NCBI RefSeq assembly: GCF_036880985.1
Contig: NZ_JBAJNO010000009.1
Span: forward strand, 496,001-560,000
Source: Limibacter armeniacum
Lineage (GTDB): Bacteria > Bacteroidota > Bacteroidia > Cytophagales > Flammeovirgaceae
Direction: 5' to 3'
DNA length: 64,000 bases
The position numbers and the translations under genes were made by a program. Every line of letters starts with the position of its first letter. The first letter of the stretch is position 1. This document shows positions 1-8,480 of this stretch, one piece after another. The notes beneath the pieces were generated by a model, which was not told the origin of the DNA, did not search any database, and worked only from the letters and a program-made list of their open reading frames with translations.

Positions 1-378
1 GATGTTGTTTCCAGATTCTACACCAAACGAGAAGTAGTCACAGCCAAACCAAGTGATACCTTACAGGCAGCATACTCCAAGATGAAAATGTATGACGTTT
101 CGCAGCTGCCTGTTATAGAAGATGGAAAAATTGTAGGCATCCTTGACGAACATGATCTGCTTATTGCTGTTCATAAAAATAGTCATGCCTTCCAACAGGA
201 AGTGAAAAGTGCCATGACATCGAACCTGACACTGATTCATCCGAAAGACTCAATGGATAAACTTACCGAAATCCTTGAGCAAGGTTATGTCGCTATCTTG
301 ACTGAGGGTGACAACTTTATCGGATTGATTACCAAGATTGACTTGCTCAACTACCTGAAAAGAAAAAATAATAAGTAA
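1..378 (+). CDS. Cystathionine beta-synthase, C-terminal CBS-domain part (5' end outside window)
   Basis: The frame is open from base 1, so the gene starts left of the window; only about 125 C-terminal residues are visible. They form a tandem CBS-domain (Bateman) module with the pattern 'QLPVIEDGKIVGILDEHDLL' in the first repeat and 'FIGLITKIDLLNYL' in the second. Such a module is the regulatory tail of many cystathionine beta-synthases, where it responds to adenosyl ligands. The gene directly downstream, 49 bp away on the same strand, is a cystathionine gamma-synthase/lyase, the usual operon partner in transsulfuration, which supports this reading. The PLP catalytic domain itself is not seen, so a different CBS-domain protein is possible. 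Confidence 0.72.
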   Translation, partial: DVVSRFYTKREVVTAKPSDTLQAAYSKMKMYDVSQLPVIEDGKIVGILDEHDLLIAVHKNSHAFQQEVKSAMTSNLTLIHPKDSMDKLTEILEQGYVAILTEGDNFIGLITKIDLLNYLKRKNNK

Positions 379-427
379 GAACTTGGATATAGGACCTGTC
401 TTATATCAAAATCAATAATCAGCCAAA

Positions 428-1591
428 ATGAAAGAATACAAATTTGCCACAAAAGCTATCCATGCAGGACAGGAACCCGACCCTACCACAGGAGCGGTCA
501 TCCCTCCTATTTATGCCACTTCCACCTATGTACAATCGAGTCCGGGCGAACACAAGGGGTTTGAGTACTCTCGAAGCCACAACCCTACCCGATTCGCATA
601 TGAAGCGGCAGTAGCAGCACTTGAAAACGGGAAAGCTGGTTTTGCCTTTGCCTCAGGATTGGCAGCAGCCTCGACCATTCTGGAAGTATTGGATGCTGGC
701 GACCACGTAATTGCCATGAATGACTTGTATGGTGGTACTTTCCGCCTGTTTGACAAGGTCCGTAGGCGTAGCGCCAATCTGGAGTTCACCTTTATGGATC
801 TCAATGACACTGCTGCTTTGGAAGCTGCGATCCAGCCCAACACCAAGATGATTTGGGTAGAAACGCCGACTAACCCTATGCTGACATTGGTGGACTTGGA
901 AAAAGTTGCCGCTCTGGGTAAGAAACACAAGCTGATCACCGTAGCTGACAACACCTTTGCCACTCCATACCTGCAAAGACCATTGGACATTGGTTTTGAT
1001 ATTGTCACACATTCAGCAACCAAATACCTGAACGGACACTCTGATATTGTTGGTGGAGTGGTCATCACTGGTGATAATCAGGAACTGGAAGACCAAATCC
1101 GTTTCCTCCAAAACGCTGTCGGTGGAGTACAGGGACCATTCGAGTCATTTCTTGCTAACCGAGGCCTAAAAACGTTAGCGCTCCGAATGGAAAGGCATTG
1201 TCAAAATGCCATGGAAATAGCTAAATGGTTGGAAAAGCATCCTGCTATTGAAAAGGTAATCTATCCTGGCTTACCATCTCACCCACAGCATGAACTTGCC
1301 AAAAAGCAAATGAAAGCATTCGGCGGCATGATCTCAGTAATCTTGAAAGGAAACCTTGAACAGACCAAGAAGTTCTTGGAGCACTGTCACGTATTTACGT
1401 TGGCAGAAAGCTTGGGTGGTATTGAAAGTCTGATTGAGCACCCTGCAATTATGACGCACGCTTCCATTCCTTCCGAAACCCGAAATGAGTTGGGTATTTC
1501 AGATGGAATGGTAAGACTTTCAGTGGGCATTGAAGATGTAGAAGATCAAATTGCTGACCTTGAAAATGCCTTAAAACAAAGTGGCATTTAA
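428..1591 (+). CDS. Cystathionine gamma-synthase/gamma-lyase (Cys/Met metabolism PLP enzyme)
   Basis: A 387-residue fold-type I PLP enzyme of the Cys/Met metabolism family, at the normal full length. The substrate and cofactor pattern is clear: YSRxxNPTR near residues 47-55, the SGLAA loop near 76-80, and HSATKYLNGHSD with Lys199 as the PLP Schiff-base lysine. Depending on direction it makes cystathionine from O-acylhomoserine and cysteine, or cleaves cystathionine to cysteine; sequence does not separate metB from mccB-type function. The upstream CBS-domain gene favours reverse transsulfuration (cysteine from homocysteine). A strong intrinsic terminator follows 24 bp after the stop, closing the operon. 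Cytoplasmic. Confidence 0.9.
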   Translation: MKEYKFATKAIHAGQEPDPTTGAVIPPIYATSTYVQSSPGEHKGFEYSRSHNPTRFAYEAAVAALENGKAGFAFASGLAAASTILEVLDAGDHVIAMNDLYGGTFRLFDKVRRRSANLEFTFMDLNDTAALEAAIQPNTKMIWVETPTNPMLTLVDLEKVAALGKKHKLITVADNTFATPYLQRPLDIGFDIVTHSATKYLNGHSDIVGGVVITGDNQELEDQIRFLQNAVGGVQGPFESFLANRGLKTLALRMERHCQNAMEIAKWLEKHPAIEKVIYPGLPSHPQHELAKKQMKAFGGMISVILKGNLEQTKKFLEHCHVFTLAESLGGIESLIEHPAIMTHASIPSETRNELGISDGMVRLSVGIEDVEDQIADLENALKQSGI

Positions 1592-1615
1592 GACTATAAA
1601 TCATTGATAATCTGA

Positions 1616-1653
1616 AGCGGTACATCAATCACATTGGTGTACCGCTTTTTTTC
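1616..1653 (+). terminator. Intrinsic terminator of the transsulfuration operon
   Basis: Perfect 9-bp arms (AGCGGTACA / TGTACCGCT) with a 13-base loop, followed by a run of T. It lies just after the stop of the PLP enzyme gene. Confidence 0.9.
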
Positions 1654-1733
1654 ATTGTAAACACCAACTTATTTATTAACAAAAAACTCATTATCTTATC
1701 ATCAGTATTTTTTTATCACAAACCCCTAAACTG

Positions 1734-2234
1734 ATGAAAACTTTAACCCTTACACTTTTTATCTTCTTAACCTCTTTTGCGGCATTCTCTCAGGATTTTA
1801 AAATTCCAACTAAATACACACTTGAAACTGAGGAGGATTATGATCGTTATGAAACTGACGCACTGGCTTGTATCAACTTTCTACTGGATGAGCCTTATTA
1901 CAGACAGGATAGTGAAAGACAAAAAGCCAATAAGTTTGTAGTTGAATGGCTGTCGGGAAGCCCCAAGGTTCATATCGGGATTGATCCACGAATTCTGACA
2001 TTTATTCAGACATCACCTGAAATGCTTGTGATTTTTATGGGAGGGTGGGCTAAATACAGTCTTGAATCTAAAGATTTTGACAATACTGAAGCAGGTAACC
2101 TTGCCGGAATTCAGGCTGTAATTGATTTTTATACCAAGAACAAACCTACTCTCAACAAGGATAAGAATATTGAAAAATATATCAAGTTAGCTAAAAAAGG
2201 GAAGCTGAAAGATTTCATCTCTCAAAATGCTTGA
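1734..2234 (+). CDS. Secreted protein of unknown function
   Basis: A 166-residue protein with a typical N-terminal signal peptide (hydrophobic residues 4-18, cleavage expected after 'AAFSQ'). The mature part is charged, has no cysteine pair or catalytic motif that I recognise, and ends in a lysine-rich segment. It is probably periplasmic. It is followed 43 bp later by the TPR gene on the same strand, so the two are likely co-transcribed. I do not recognise the family. Confidence 0.7.
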   Translation: MKTLTLTLFIFLTSFAAFSQDFKIPTKYTLETEEDYDRYETDALACINFLLDEPYYRQDSERQKANKFVVEWLSGSPKVHIGIDPRILTFIQTSPEMLVIFMGGWAKYSLESKDFDNTEAGNLAGIQAVIDFYTKNKPTLNKDKNIEKYIKLAKKGKLKDFISQNA

Positions 2235-2277
2235 CACTGTTTTCTGACAACCACTAAACTACTCTAAACTTCTAATT

Positions 2278-3354
2278 ATGAAAACGATAACCACTTGCTT
2301 ACTCCTTCTATTCACCACTTTATCCTTTGCTCAAACTGACAAGGAAAAAGCAGCGCAATTATGCCAAGCAGCCATTGTAAAAATGGACTCAGGCTATACT
2401 GCCCCTGCTATAGAGCTATTGGAAGAAGCTATGGCTCTTGACCCTGACAACTACACTTACCTTTACGAAATAGGTTATGCACACTGTATTGCCAAGAACT
2501 TTAAGCAAGCAATCAAAAAATTTAAGAAAGTAACCAAGTATCCAAATATAAGTGACAGGGTTTACCAGATGTTGGGGAACAGTTATGACTGGAGTGGCAA
2601 ACCATCTAAAGCCATCAAGACCTATGAAACAGGGTTGAAAAAATTCCCTAACTCAGGCAGGCTTCACCTCGAAAGGGGTAATATGGAAATGATGAATAAA
2701 AGATACGGGAAGGCTTTGCGCTATTATGAAAATGGAATCAAGGTAGATCCTACTTTTTCATCAAACTACTATTGGGCTGCAAAGATTTATGGAGGCTCAA
2801 CGGAAGAGGTTTGGGCAATGATTTATGGCGAACTGTTTATGAACCTGGAACGTAATACCATACGTACTCAGGAAATCAGCCAAATGCTGTTTGAACTTTA
2901 CAAGTCACAGATTACCATCTCACCCGACTCCTCAATTGAGATCAGTTTTAGCAAAAACACCACCCTGCAACTCAATGACCTGATGGATGAGGATAACTTT
3001 AAATTACCATTTGGCATTGGTGTTTATGAGCCTCTGCTAGGTGCATCTGTTATCAATGAAAAAGAAATCAACATAGCCTCATTGAACAGAATAAGACAAA
3101 AATTTATAACAGCTTATTTCAACAGTAATCACCATGAGCAATATCCAAACGTACTGTTCGAGCACCAGAAAGAAATGCTTGATCTAAATCATTTTGAGTC
3201 TTATAACTACTGGTTACTTATGATGGGAGATGAAGAAGAGTTTGGAATGTGGCATGAGCTAAATAAAGAAAGATGGGATGAGTTTGTGACATGGTTTGTC
3301 CAGCACCCAATGGAACTCAATGATTCCAACAAGTTTTACAGTTATCAGTACTGA
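2278..3354 (+). CDS. Secreted tetratricopeptide-repeat protein
   Basis: A 358-residue protein with a signal peptide (residues 1-19, ending 'LSFAQ'). Residues about 25-170 form consecutive TPR units, recognisable from patterns such as 'AIELLEEAMALDPDNYTYLYEIGYAH', here only described in part, and a 'YYENGIKVDPTFSSNYYWAA' helix pair. The C-terminal 180 residues contain no motif I recognise. TPR arrays bind other proteins; the partner may be the small secreted protein encoded just upstream. It lies in the periplasm or facing it. A strong terminator follows the stop. Confidence 0.8.
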   Translation: MKTITTCLLLLFTTLSFAQTDKEKAAQLCQAAIVKMDSGYTAPAIELLEEAMALDPDNYTYLYEIGYAHCIAKNFKQAIKKFKKVTKYPNISDRVYQMLGNSYDWSGKPSKAIKTYETGLKKFPNSGRLHLERGNMEMMNKRYGKALRYYENGIKVDPTFSSNYYWAAKIYGGSTEEVWAMIYGELFMNLERNTIRTQEISQMLFELYKSQITISPDSSIEISFSKNTTLQLNDLMDEDNFKLPFGIGVYEPLLGASVINEKEINIASLNRIRQKFITAYFNSNHHEQYPNVLFEHQKEMLDLNHFESYNYWLLMMGDEEEFGMWHELNKERWDEFVTWFVQHPMELNDSNKFYSYQY

Positions 3355-3368
3355 TCATACAGCTAAAG

Positions 3369-3398
3369 TCGGGTGATGCTAACACATCACCCGATTTT
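3369..3398. terminator. Terminator between convergent genes
   Basis: Arms TCGGGTGATG / CATCACCCGA (10 bp, 6-base loop) followed by TTTT on the plus strand. It serves the TPR gene and sits just before the 3' end of the convergent PKD/serine hydrolase gene. Confidence 0.85.
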
Positions 3399-3405
3399 AT
3401 TTGCT

Positions 3406-6126
3406 TCAATCTGCAAGGTCATAGTCAGGCCACTCAGTCCTGCTGGCAACTTCTGCATTGATGACTTCCAATAACCTGTTTTGAATTTCCTCGTCAGGGA
3501 TCACCCTTGTATTGGCAAGTACCGCAAAACCAAAATCATTATTGACTCTTGATAGTACACTGGACGTACCTGAAAGTGAACCGTAGATATACCAGTTGAA
3601 AAAGCCAAAGTATAACTCATTCAAACTTGATTGTGACAGGATATCAGGTTGATCAGGATTACGGTCAATTCTTCTCAGTATTTTCACCAAATCTGTTGCT
3701 GATGCCACCCAACCTCCGGCAGCATCCAATCTTTCAATGTTCAAGTTATAAGGACTGAACCCTTCCTGTCCATAATATTTCACCTCATTTGGTAACCGTT
3801 GTCCCAATGTATTCCCTCCTATTTGCATGGCTGCATTTACCCCTGAAGCCTGAAGTACATTGCTCTGCATGTAATTTTCATAAGACATCCCTGATACCGC
3901 TTCTATAATACGCCCCAATAGCATATAGCCAAAATTCAGATAGTAATAGGTAGCTCCTGGAGAGTATTCCAAAGCCCTGTTATCCAACATATCTGCAATC
4001 AGTTCAGCCTGACTTGTACTGATGTTACTAAAGAGTGGGTCAAAAGGGATATTGGTCCAACCTGAGGTATGTTCAAGTAAATGACGGACTGTAACCTGCT
4101 GTTTGTCATTACTGTATGGCGGTGTCCCAAACTGGTTTCTTAAAATGCCGTCATCACCAAACACTTTATCATTGAGGTTCAATAGACCTTGGTCTTTCAG
4201 CTTGAGGATTCCCACAGCAGTAATCGGTTTGGATACACTCGCAATTCTAAATAATGACTGATTGGTAACAGGAGCTTGACTTTCCCTATCTGCAAAACCA
4301 TATGAAGATGCATAAACCAATTTTTCATCCTTAATAATCGCAAGTTGGACGCCCGGTATATTATAGCTGTTCATCACGCCTTGTATTGCATTATCCAAAC
4401 CGTCAAAATGGGTAATCAACCTAAGGGTGAAAGTATTTTCAGAACCATCTTCAGCTGCTACTGTCAGCGTAACCTCATTGGTCAAGTCTACCTCAGAAGT
4501 ACCACTTGTCAATTGTTGCCCCTCTATAGATAATTTAGCCAATGGAGATATTTCAAAAGTGGGTACCAAAGAAGTCCTATCTGTCTCAAATGGTAAAAAG
4601 ACCAATACTTCTCCATCCTTGACTTCCCCTTCCGAACTGATCACGCCACCATTATTAGCTGCCTCAAAACCAAAACTTATCAGCTCATTCTGATTAGACA
4701 ATTCATTTGTAACAGTGATATATGCCTCTTTTTCTATCTCATCTTCTCCTTTTTCATTGGACACTTTCAAACCAACTGTGTACTTCCCTACTGTTGTATA
4801 GACAATAGCCGGATTTGGTATTGCTGATGTCGAAGGTGTACCTCCATCAAAGTGCCACTGCCATGTACTTGGCTCCCCTTCTGACAAGTCTTTGAAATGA
4901 ATTGTATCTCCAACCTGTATGGCTGTTTGATCAGCTTCAAAAGCCGCAGTAGGTGCTGTCGCAATTGACTTTTCTCTTACATTAATAAAAGACGCTTTTG
5001 TCTCTGTATCTTCTGAATTGGCATTTCTAGCTGTCAAGCTCACAGCATAAACACCTGCTGAATCATAAACGACTTTAGGGTTTGCCACATTGGAAGTCGC
5101 AGGCGTCCCCCCTTCAAAAGTCCACTGAAGTGTTGAAGGCCGACCTGTCGAACGGTTGGTAAACTGTATACTATCTCCTGCCTGAATATTGGTCTTGCTT
5201 ACAGTGAAATTTGCATTTACCTCATCTTTTTTGATATCAACACGGGTAACTGTAATCAAAGCATCTTTGGTCTCTGTATCTTCTTCATCCGCATTTCGAA
5301 CAGTCAATGACACTGTATATTCCCCTGCTGAATCATAGACAACAGTTGGGTTTACTTTATCTGACACAGTAGGCTGTCCACCTTCAAAAGTCCATTGTAA
5401 AGAAGTTATTGCTCCTGTAGATCTGTTGGTATACCGGACACTATCCCCTGCCTGAATATTAACTCTATCAACCGAAAATTTCGCCATTAATTCCTCTGTC
5501 GAATCTCGTTCAACAACGGTGATATATGCAGCTTTTGAAAGTGTATCGGCAGCATTCTCCGTTTCATTCGAAGCAATAAGTGTTACTTCAAATGTTCCCG
5601 CAGAATCATAGGTAACTGTCGGAAACTGATCAGCAGACGCCATTGGATTTCCTCCCTCAAAAGTCCATTGCCAAACAGTGGGGTTTCCTGTTGAGCTATC
5701 TGTAAACCTGACGATATCCCCTTCCCTAACCATAGTTGTATCCGCTGTAAAGTTGGCGACAACTGCCACCGTAGGGCCATCTCCATTGACTGAGATATAC
5801 CCAACCTTGGTAATGGAATCTTCAGCATTACCATTTGAAACACTTAGTATCACCGAGAACACCCCTACAGTATCATAGGTAACAGTAGGATGTTGTAGAG
5901 ATGAAGTGTTAGGCGTACCTCCTTCAAAAGTCCAACTCCATGATGTTGGTTCTCCTTCCGTCTCATCCATAAAATGGACTGAATCACCTGCATTTATAGA
6001 TGTGACATCAGCCGTAAACTCAGCGGTGATCTCTACAGCAGGAGTTGTTTCATCAGTATCATCAGAACAGCTAAAGTAGATAAGTAATAGAGAGGAAAGC
6101 AGCAATAGAAAAATAGGGCGTTTCAT
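3406..6126 (-). CDS. Lipoprotein with five PKD domains and a C-terminal class C beta-lactamase-like serine hydrolase
   Basis: I place the start at 6126, giving 907 residues, because this ATG opens a proper lipoprotein signal (MKRPIF..., lipobox ending in Cys20); the longer frame adds a charged, non-signal leader. Five PKD-type beta-sandwich repeats of about 85 residues follow (about 35-460), each with the 'W(T/H)F(E/D)GG' core. Next comes an Ig-like segment (about 465-555). The C-terminal domain is of the serine beta-lactamase/DD-peptidase (class C, EstB) type: SVSK with Ser630 and Lys633 as the SxxK nucleophile motif, and a later 'YLN' (YxN). It is probably an outer-membrane anchored esterase or peptidase displayed on a PKD stalk. 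True beta-lactamase activity cannot be assumed. Confidence 0.87.
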   Translation of the reverse strand: MKRPIFLLLLSSLLLIYFSCSDDTDETTPAVEITAEFTADVTSINAGDSVHFMDETEGEPTSWSWTFEGGTPNTSSLQHPTVTYDTVGVFSVILSVSNGNAEDSITKVGYISVNGDGPTVAVVANFTADTTMVREGDIVRFTDSSTGNPTVWQWTFEGGNPMASADQFPTVTYDSAGTFEVTLIASNETENAADTLSKAAYITVVERDSTEELMAKFSVDRVNIQAGDSVRYTNRSTGAITSLQWTFEGGQPTVSDKVNPTVVYDSAGEYTVSLTVRNADEEDTETKDALITVTRVDIKKDEVNANFTVSKTNIQAGDSIQFTNRSTGRPSTLQWTFEGGTPATSNVANPKVVYDSAGVYAVSLTARNANSEDTETKASFINVREKSIATAPTAAFEADQTAIQVGDTIHFKDLSEGEPSTWQWHFDGGTPSTSAIPNPAIVYTTVGKYTVGLKVSNEKGEDEIEKEAYITVTNELSNQNELISFGFEAANNGGVISSEGEVKDGEVLVFLPFETDRTSLVPTFEISPLAKLSIEGQQLTSGTSEVDLTNEVTLTVAAEDGSENTFTLRLITHFDGLDNAIQGVMNSYNIPGVQLAIIKDEKLVYASSYGFADRESQAPVTNQSLFRIASVSKPITAVGILKLKDQGLLNLNDKVFGDDGILRNQFGTPPYSNDKQQVTVRHLLEHTSGWTNIPFDPLFSNISTSQAELIADMLDNRALEYSPGATYYYLNFGYMLLGRIIEAVSGMSYENYMQSNVLQASGVNAAMQIGGNTLGQRLPNEVKYYGQEGFSPYNLNIERLDAAGGWVASATDLVKILRRIDRNPDQPDILSQSSLNELYFGFFNWYIYGSLSGTSSVLSRVNNDFGFAVLANTRVIPDEEIQNRLLEVINAEVASRTEWPDYDLAD

Positions 6127-6260
6127 GAGACTAAGTTTTCGCCTGCAAACAAGCCATAAGCTCAAAGTGTATTTCACCTAATTAGGTAACATCTCGTCAA
6201 AAAAGGGAGTTCTTTAATGGACAAGAGCCAAACTCAGTATCCTAATAGTTTTTATACATA

Positions 6261-6292
6261 AAAAAGGTCCCCATTTCATTTGGGGACCTTTT
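6261..6292 (-). terminator. Intrinsic terminator of the beta-barrel gene
   Basis: Arms AAAAGGTCCCCA / TGGGGACCTTTT with a 7-base loop. It is symmetric and works on either strand; it lies 24 bp beyond the stop of the minus-strand gene at 6316-6918. Confidence 0.88.
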
Positions 6293-6315
6293 ACTTGAAT
6301 GGATAAATCATCCTT

Positions 6316-6918
6316 TTATGCCTTAAAGAAGTAATCTAACGACACTCCTACAACATGATTATTCCATTCATCATTGTTAGACTGTAGCAGGTTTGTCATG
6401 CCTTTGTAATAGTTTACCCTTAGCTTTACCTTTTCTGAAAACTGAAGGCCTGTTCCAAAATTCACTCCTGTTGAGAATCGCTTAATATCTCCCTCTTCAC
6501 TGCCTATTGTCAGCGTCACAAGCTCATCATTGATTTTAGTAAACGCTCTGAAGTTATACTCCAAATTGACACCTGCATCCAAGAACAGCTTAAGCCCATC
6601 ATCATTCAAATTGAAATTGTATCCCAAGTTCACAGGTACATCAATCGCATTCAATCCCCATCTTTCATCAGCAAATTGAAATCCTCTTTGATTAAGCAGT
6701 ACGGCACCTCTCAAAAAAGCGCCATCCGAAAGCTTATACTCACCAACATATCCCAGTCTTATTCCCCATGAGTATTCCGTATCAGCTTCCACATTGGAAA
6801 TCATCAAGTTTCCTCCCATCATATTTGCTCCTACTTCTAAACCTCCTTTATAAAGAGACTGAGAATAAGATGTCAAACCCAATAGTAGCAATGGCAATAG
6901 TAGAAATAGCTTTTTCAT
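6316..6918 (-). CDS. Outer-membrane beta-barrel protein (PorT/OMP_b-brl type)
   Basis: A 200-residue protein with a signal peptide (residues 1-19, ending 'TSYSQ'). The mature part alternates hydrophobic and polar residues in short strands ending in aromatic residues, and it closes with the aromatic C-terminus 'VSLDYFFKA', as expected for an eight-stranded barrel. Phrases such as 'SWGIRLGYVGEYKLSDGAFLRG' (cited in part) resemble the porin-family beta-barrel domains common in Bacteroidetes. Function unknown; it could be a structural barrel or part of a secretion or adhesion system. Single gene with its own terminator. Confidence 0.78.
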   Translation of the reverse strand: MKKLFLLLPLLLLGLTSYSQSLYKGGLEVGANMMGGNLMISNVEADTEYSWGIRLGYVGEYKLSDGAFLRGAVLLNQRGFQFADERWGLNAIDVPVNLGYNFNLNDDGLKLFLDAGVNLEYNFRAFTKINDELVTLTIGSEEGDIKRFSTGVNFGTGLQFSEKVKLRVNYYKGMTNLLQSNNDEWNNHVVGVSLDYFFKA

Positions 6919-7056
6919 TTTTGTTTATTAGTTATTTATAGGTTTTCATAAATCCCCCTCCTACACATTCATGTAATGAAACGAGGAAATGTAATCTTAT
7001 TTAAAGTTAATTGTTTATTAGTTTAATCCAATAAATAAACCTGATCGAAAAGCCAC

Positions 7057-7938
7057 TTATTGCACTCTATATTGCTTGCTAAACTCAGAAGGTGTTACAC
7101 CTGTCCACTTTTTAAATACTCTTGAAAAATAGGCGTAATCCCCATACCCCAAATCATAGGAAATCTCAGAGAATGAACTACTTGTAGAAACCAGCATTCG
7201 CTTGGCTTCCAGCAAAACCCGCTCTGTAATCAATTCGGTAACGGTCTTACCCAAAGACTCTTGCGCTAGTCGGTTCAGGTGCCGCTTGGTGATATTCAAC
7301 ATTTCCGCATAAGCCGCTGGCGACTTTTCCTCTTTATAATTTTGCTCAATCAATATTTCCAGATTTCGCAAGTGCCGTGAATAGGTACTGGACTTTTGAA
7401 TGCCATTTTCCTGTACACTAAAGAACTTCCTGCTTAACTCGATATAGATATAGCTCAACAATGAGGAAACCTTTTGTCTTGTAAACAGCTGTGGAGATGT
7501 GTATTCTGAAAGCAACTCTTCAAAAAAGTGAGACAGTTTACCACATTCTGTTCCTGACAGGAAAAGCACCGAAGGATTTAATAATGAGTAAAAAAAAGGA
7601 AAGTCAAAGATGGACTGATTGGTAAAGGAAATGTCAAAAAACTCCTGTGTATGAAAGAAGATAATCCCCTCAACATCATCAGACAGCTCCCAGTAATGTG
7701 TTTGCCCAGGGTTCATCATAAATACACTCCCTGCCTCAATAGGATACCGTTCAAAATCTATTTCATGAATGCCCGTTCCTTGCGTAAACAAAACTGTCAG
7801 AAAAAAATCATGCTTATGTGGGATCAGAATACTTTTATGGTGCGTCTCCAAGTGGTTACTGAAAGTATTGCAGTAAAAGTCTACCGAGCCTTCCATACTC
7901 TCAAACTCCGATATATTCAGTATGCTGATTTTTTTCAT
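7057..7938 (-). CDS. AraC-family transcriptional regulator with cupin sensor domain
   Basis: A 293-residue regulator. Residues about 35-110 form an AraC-type cupin sensor (His-rich 'IPHKHDFFLTVLFTQG', 'MMNPGQTHYWEL'). Residues about 190-290 form the double helix-turn-helix DNA-binding domain, ending in the diagnostic 'YGDYAYFSRVFKKWTGVTPSEF'-type signature, here shortened. It binds DNA as an activator or repressor in response to a small ligand. It is transcribed away from the DUF983 gene, with about 100 bp between the starts. No sugar gene is adjacent, so the ligand cannot be guessed. Confidence 0.9.
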   Translation of the reverse strand: MKKISILNISEFESMEGSVDFYCNTFSNHLETHHKSILIPHKHDFFLTVLFTQGTGIHEIDFERYPIEAGSVFMMNPGQTHYWELSDDVEGIIFFHTQEFFDISFTNQSIFDFPFFYSLLNPSVLFLSGTECGKLSHFFEELLSEYTSPQLFTRQKVSSLLSYIYIELSRKFFSVQENGIQKSSTYSRHLRNLEILIEQNYKEEKSPAAYAEMLNITKRHLNRLAQESLGKTVTELITERVLLEAKRMLVSTSSSFSEISYDLGYGDYAYFSRVFKKWTGVTPSEFSKQYRVQ

Positions 7939-8043
7939 TAGTCCCTAAACAGTCAATGTCTCAATTATACAAAAAGTTGAAACTTTCCTTCAAAGGAAAA
8001 TTCCCTTACTGAAGCGAATTTTGCAAAAATAAACTTCATATCT

Positions 8044-8385
8044 ATGGTAAGGCTTGTCAAAAAAATCATCAGGGGTAAATGTCCCATTTGTGGGAAAGAA
8101 AAAGTATTTGGATCAAAAGGGAATGTCTTCTTGTTCAAAGCGCCTAAAATGAAAGAATGTTGCCCTAACTGCCAGCACAAGTTTGAAAAGGAGCCCGGTT
8201 ACTTTATGGGAGCTATGTATGTTAGCTATGCGTTGAGTATTGCCGAAATGGTCACTGCCTTTATCATTAGCAGGTTGTTAGGAGTTCCATCTGACTACAT
8301 CTTATACCTATTACTTTTTATCGTAATGATCCTTTGGCCATTTAACTTTCGTATGTCCAGAATCATATGGATGTACCTGACATAA
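8044..8385 (+). CDS. DUF983 family membrane protein with N-terminal zinc ribbon
   Basis: A 113-residue protein. The N-terminal half carries two CPxC pairs ('CPICGK' near residue 14 and 'CPNCQH' near residue 40), a zinc-ribbon arrangement. The C-terminal half has two membrane helices (about residues 58-78 and 82-103). This matches the DUF983 family widespread in Bacteroidetes and alpha-proteobacteria, whose biochemical role is unknown. It ends against a pair of hairpins shared with the convergent outer-membrane protein gene. Confidence 0.85.
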   Translation: MVRLVKKIIRGKCPICGKEKVFGSKGNVFLFKAPKMKECCPNCQHKFEKEPGYFMGAMYVSYALSIAEMVTAFIISRLLGVPSDYILYLLLFIVMILWPFNFRMSRIIWMYLT

Positions 8386-8408
8386 ACAGTATCCCAAAAA
8401 CACCTTTT

Positions 8409-8474
8409 CACTATAACACCTTGTTATAGTGGCTATCAAACAATGGGTTGAAGTAATAAATAACTTCAACCCAT
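8409..8474. terminator. Two hairpins between convergent genes
   Basis: The first hairpin is CACTATAACA / TGTTATAGTG (8409-8431, 3-base loop). The second is ATGGGTTGAAGT / ACTTCAACCCAT (8443-8474, 8-base loop). They fill the gap between the convergent DUF983 and FadL-like genes. Neither has a long T run, so termination is inferred from position and stem strength. Confidence 0.6.
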
Positions 8475-8480
8475 ACTAGG

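Noticed and set aside
526-1068. Long minus-strand frames inside the PLP enzyme gene
   Set aside because: They lie antisense to a clearly conserved gene and show no family pattern; they are shadows of its codon bias.
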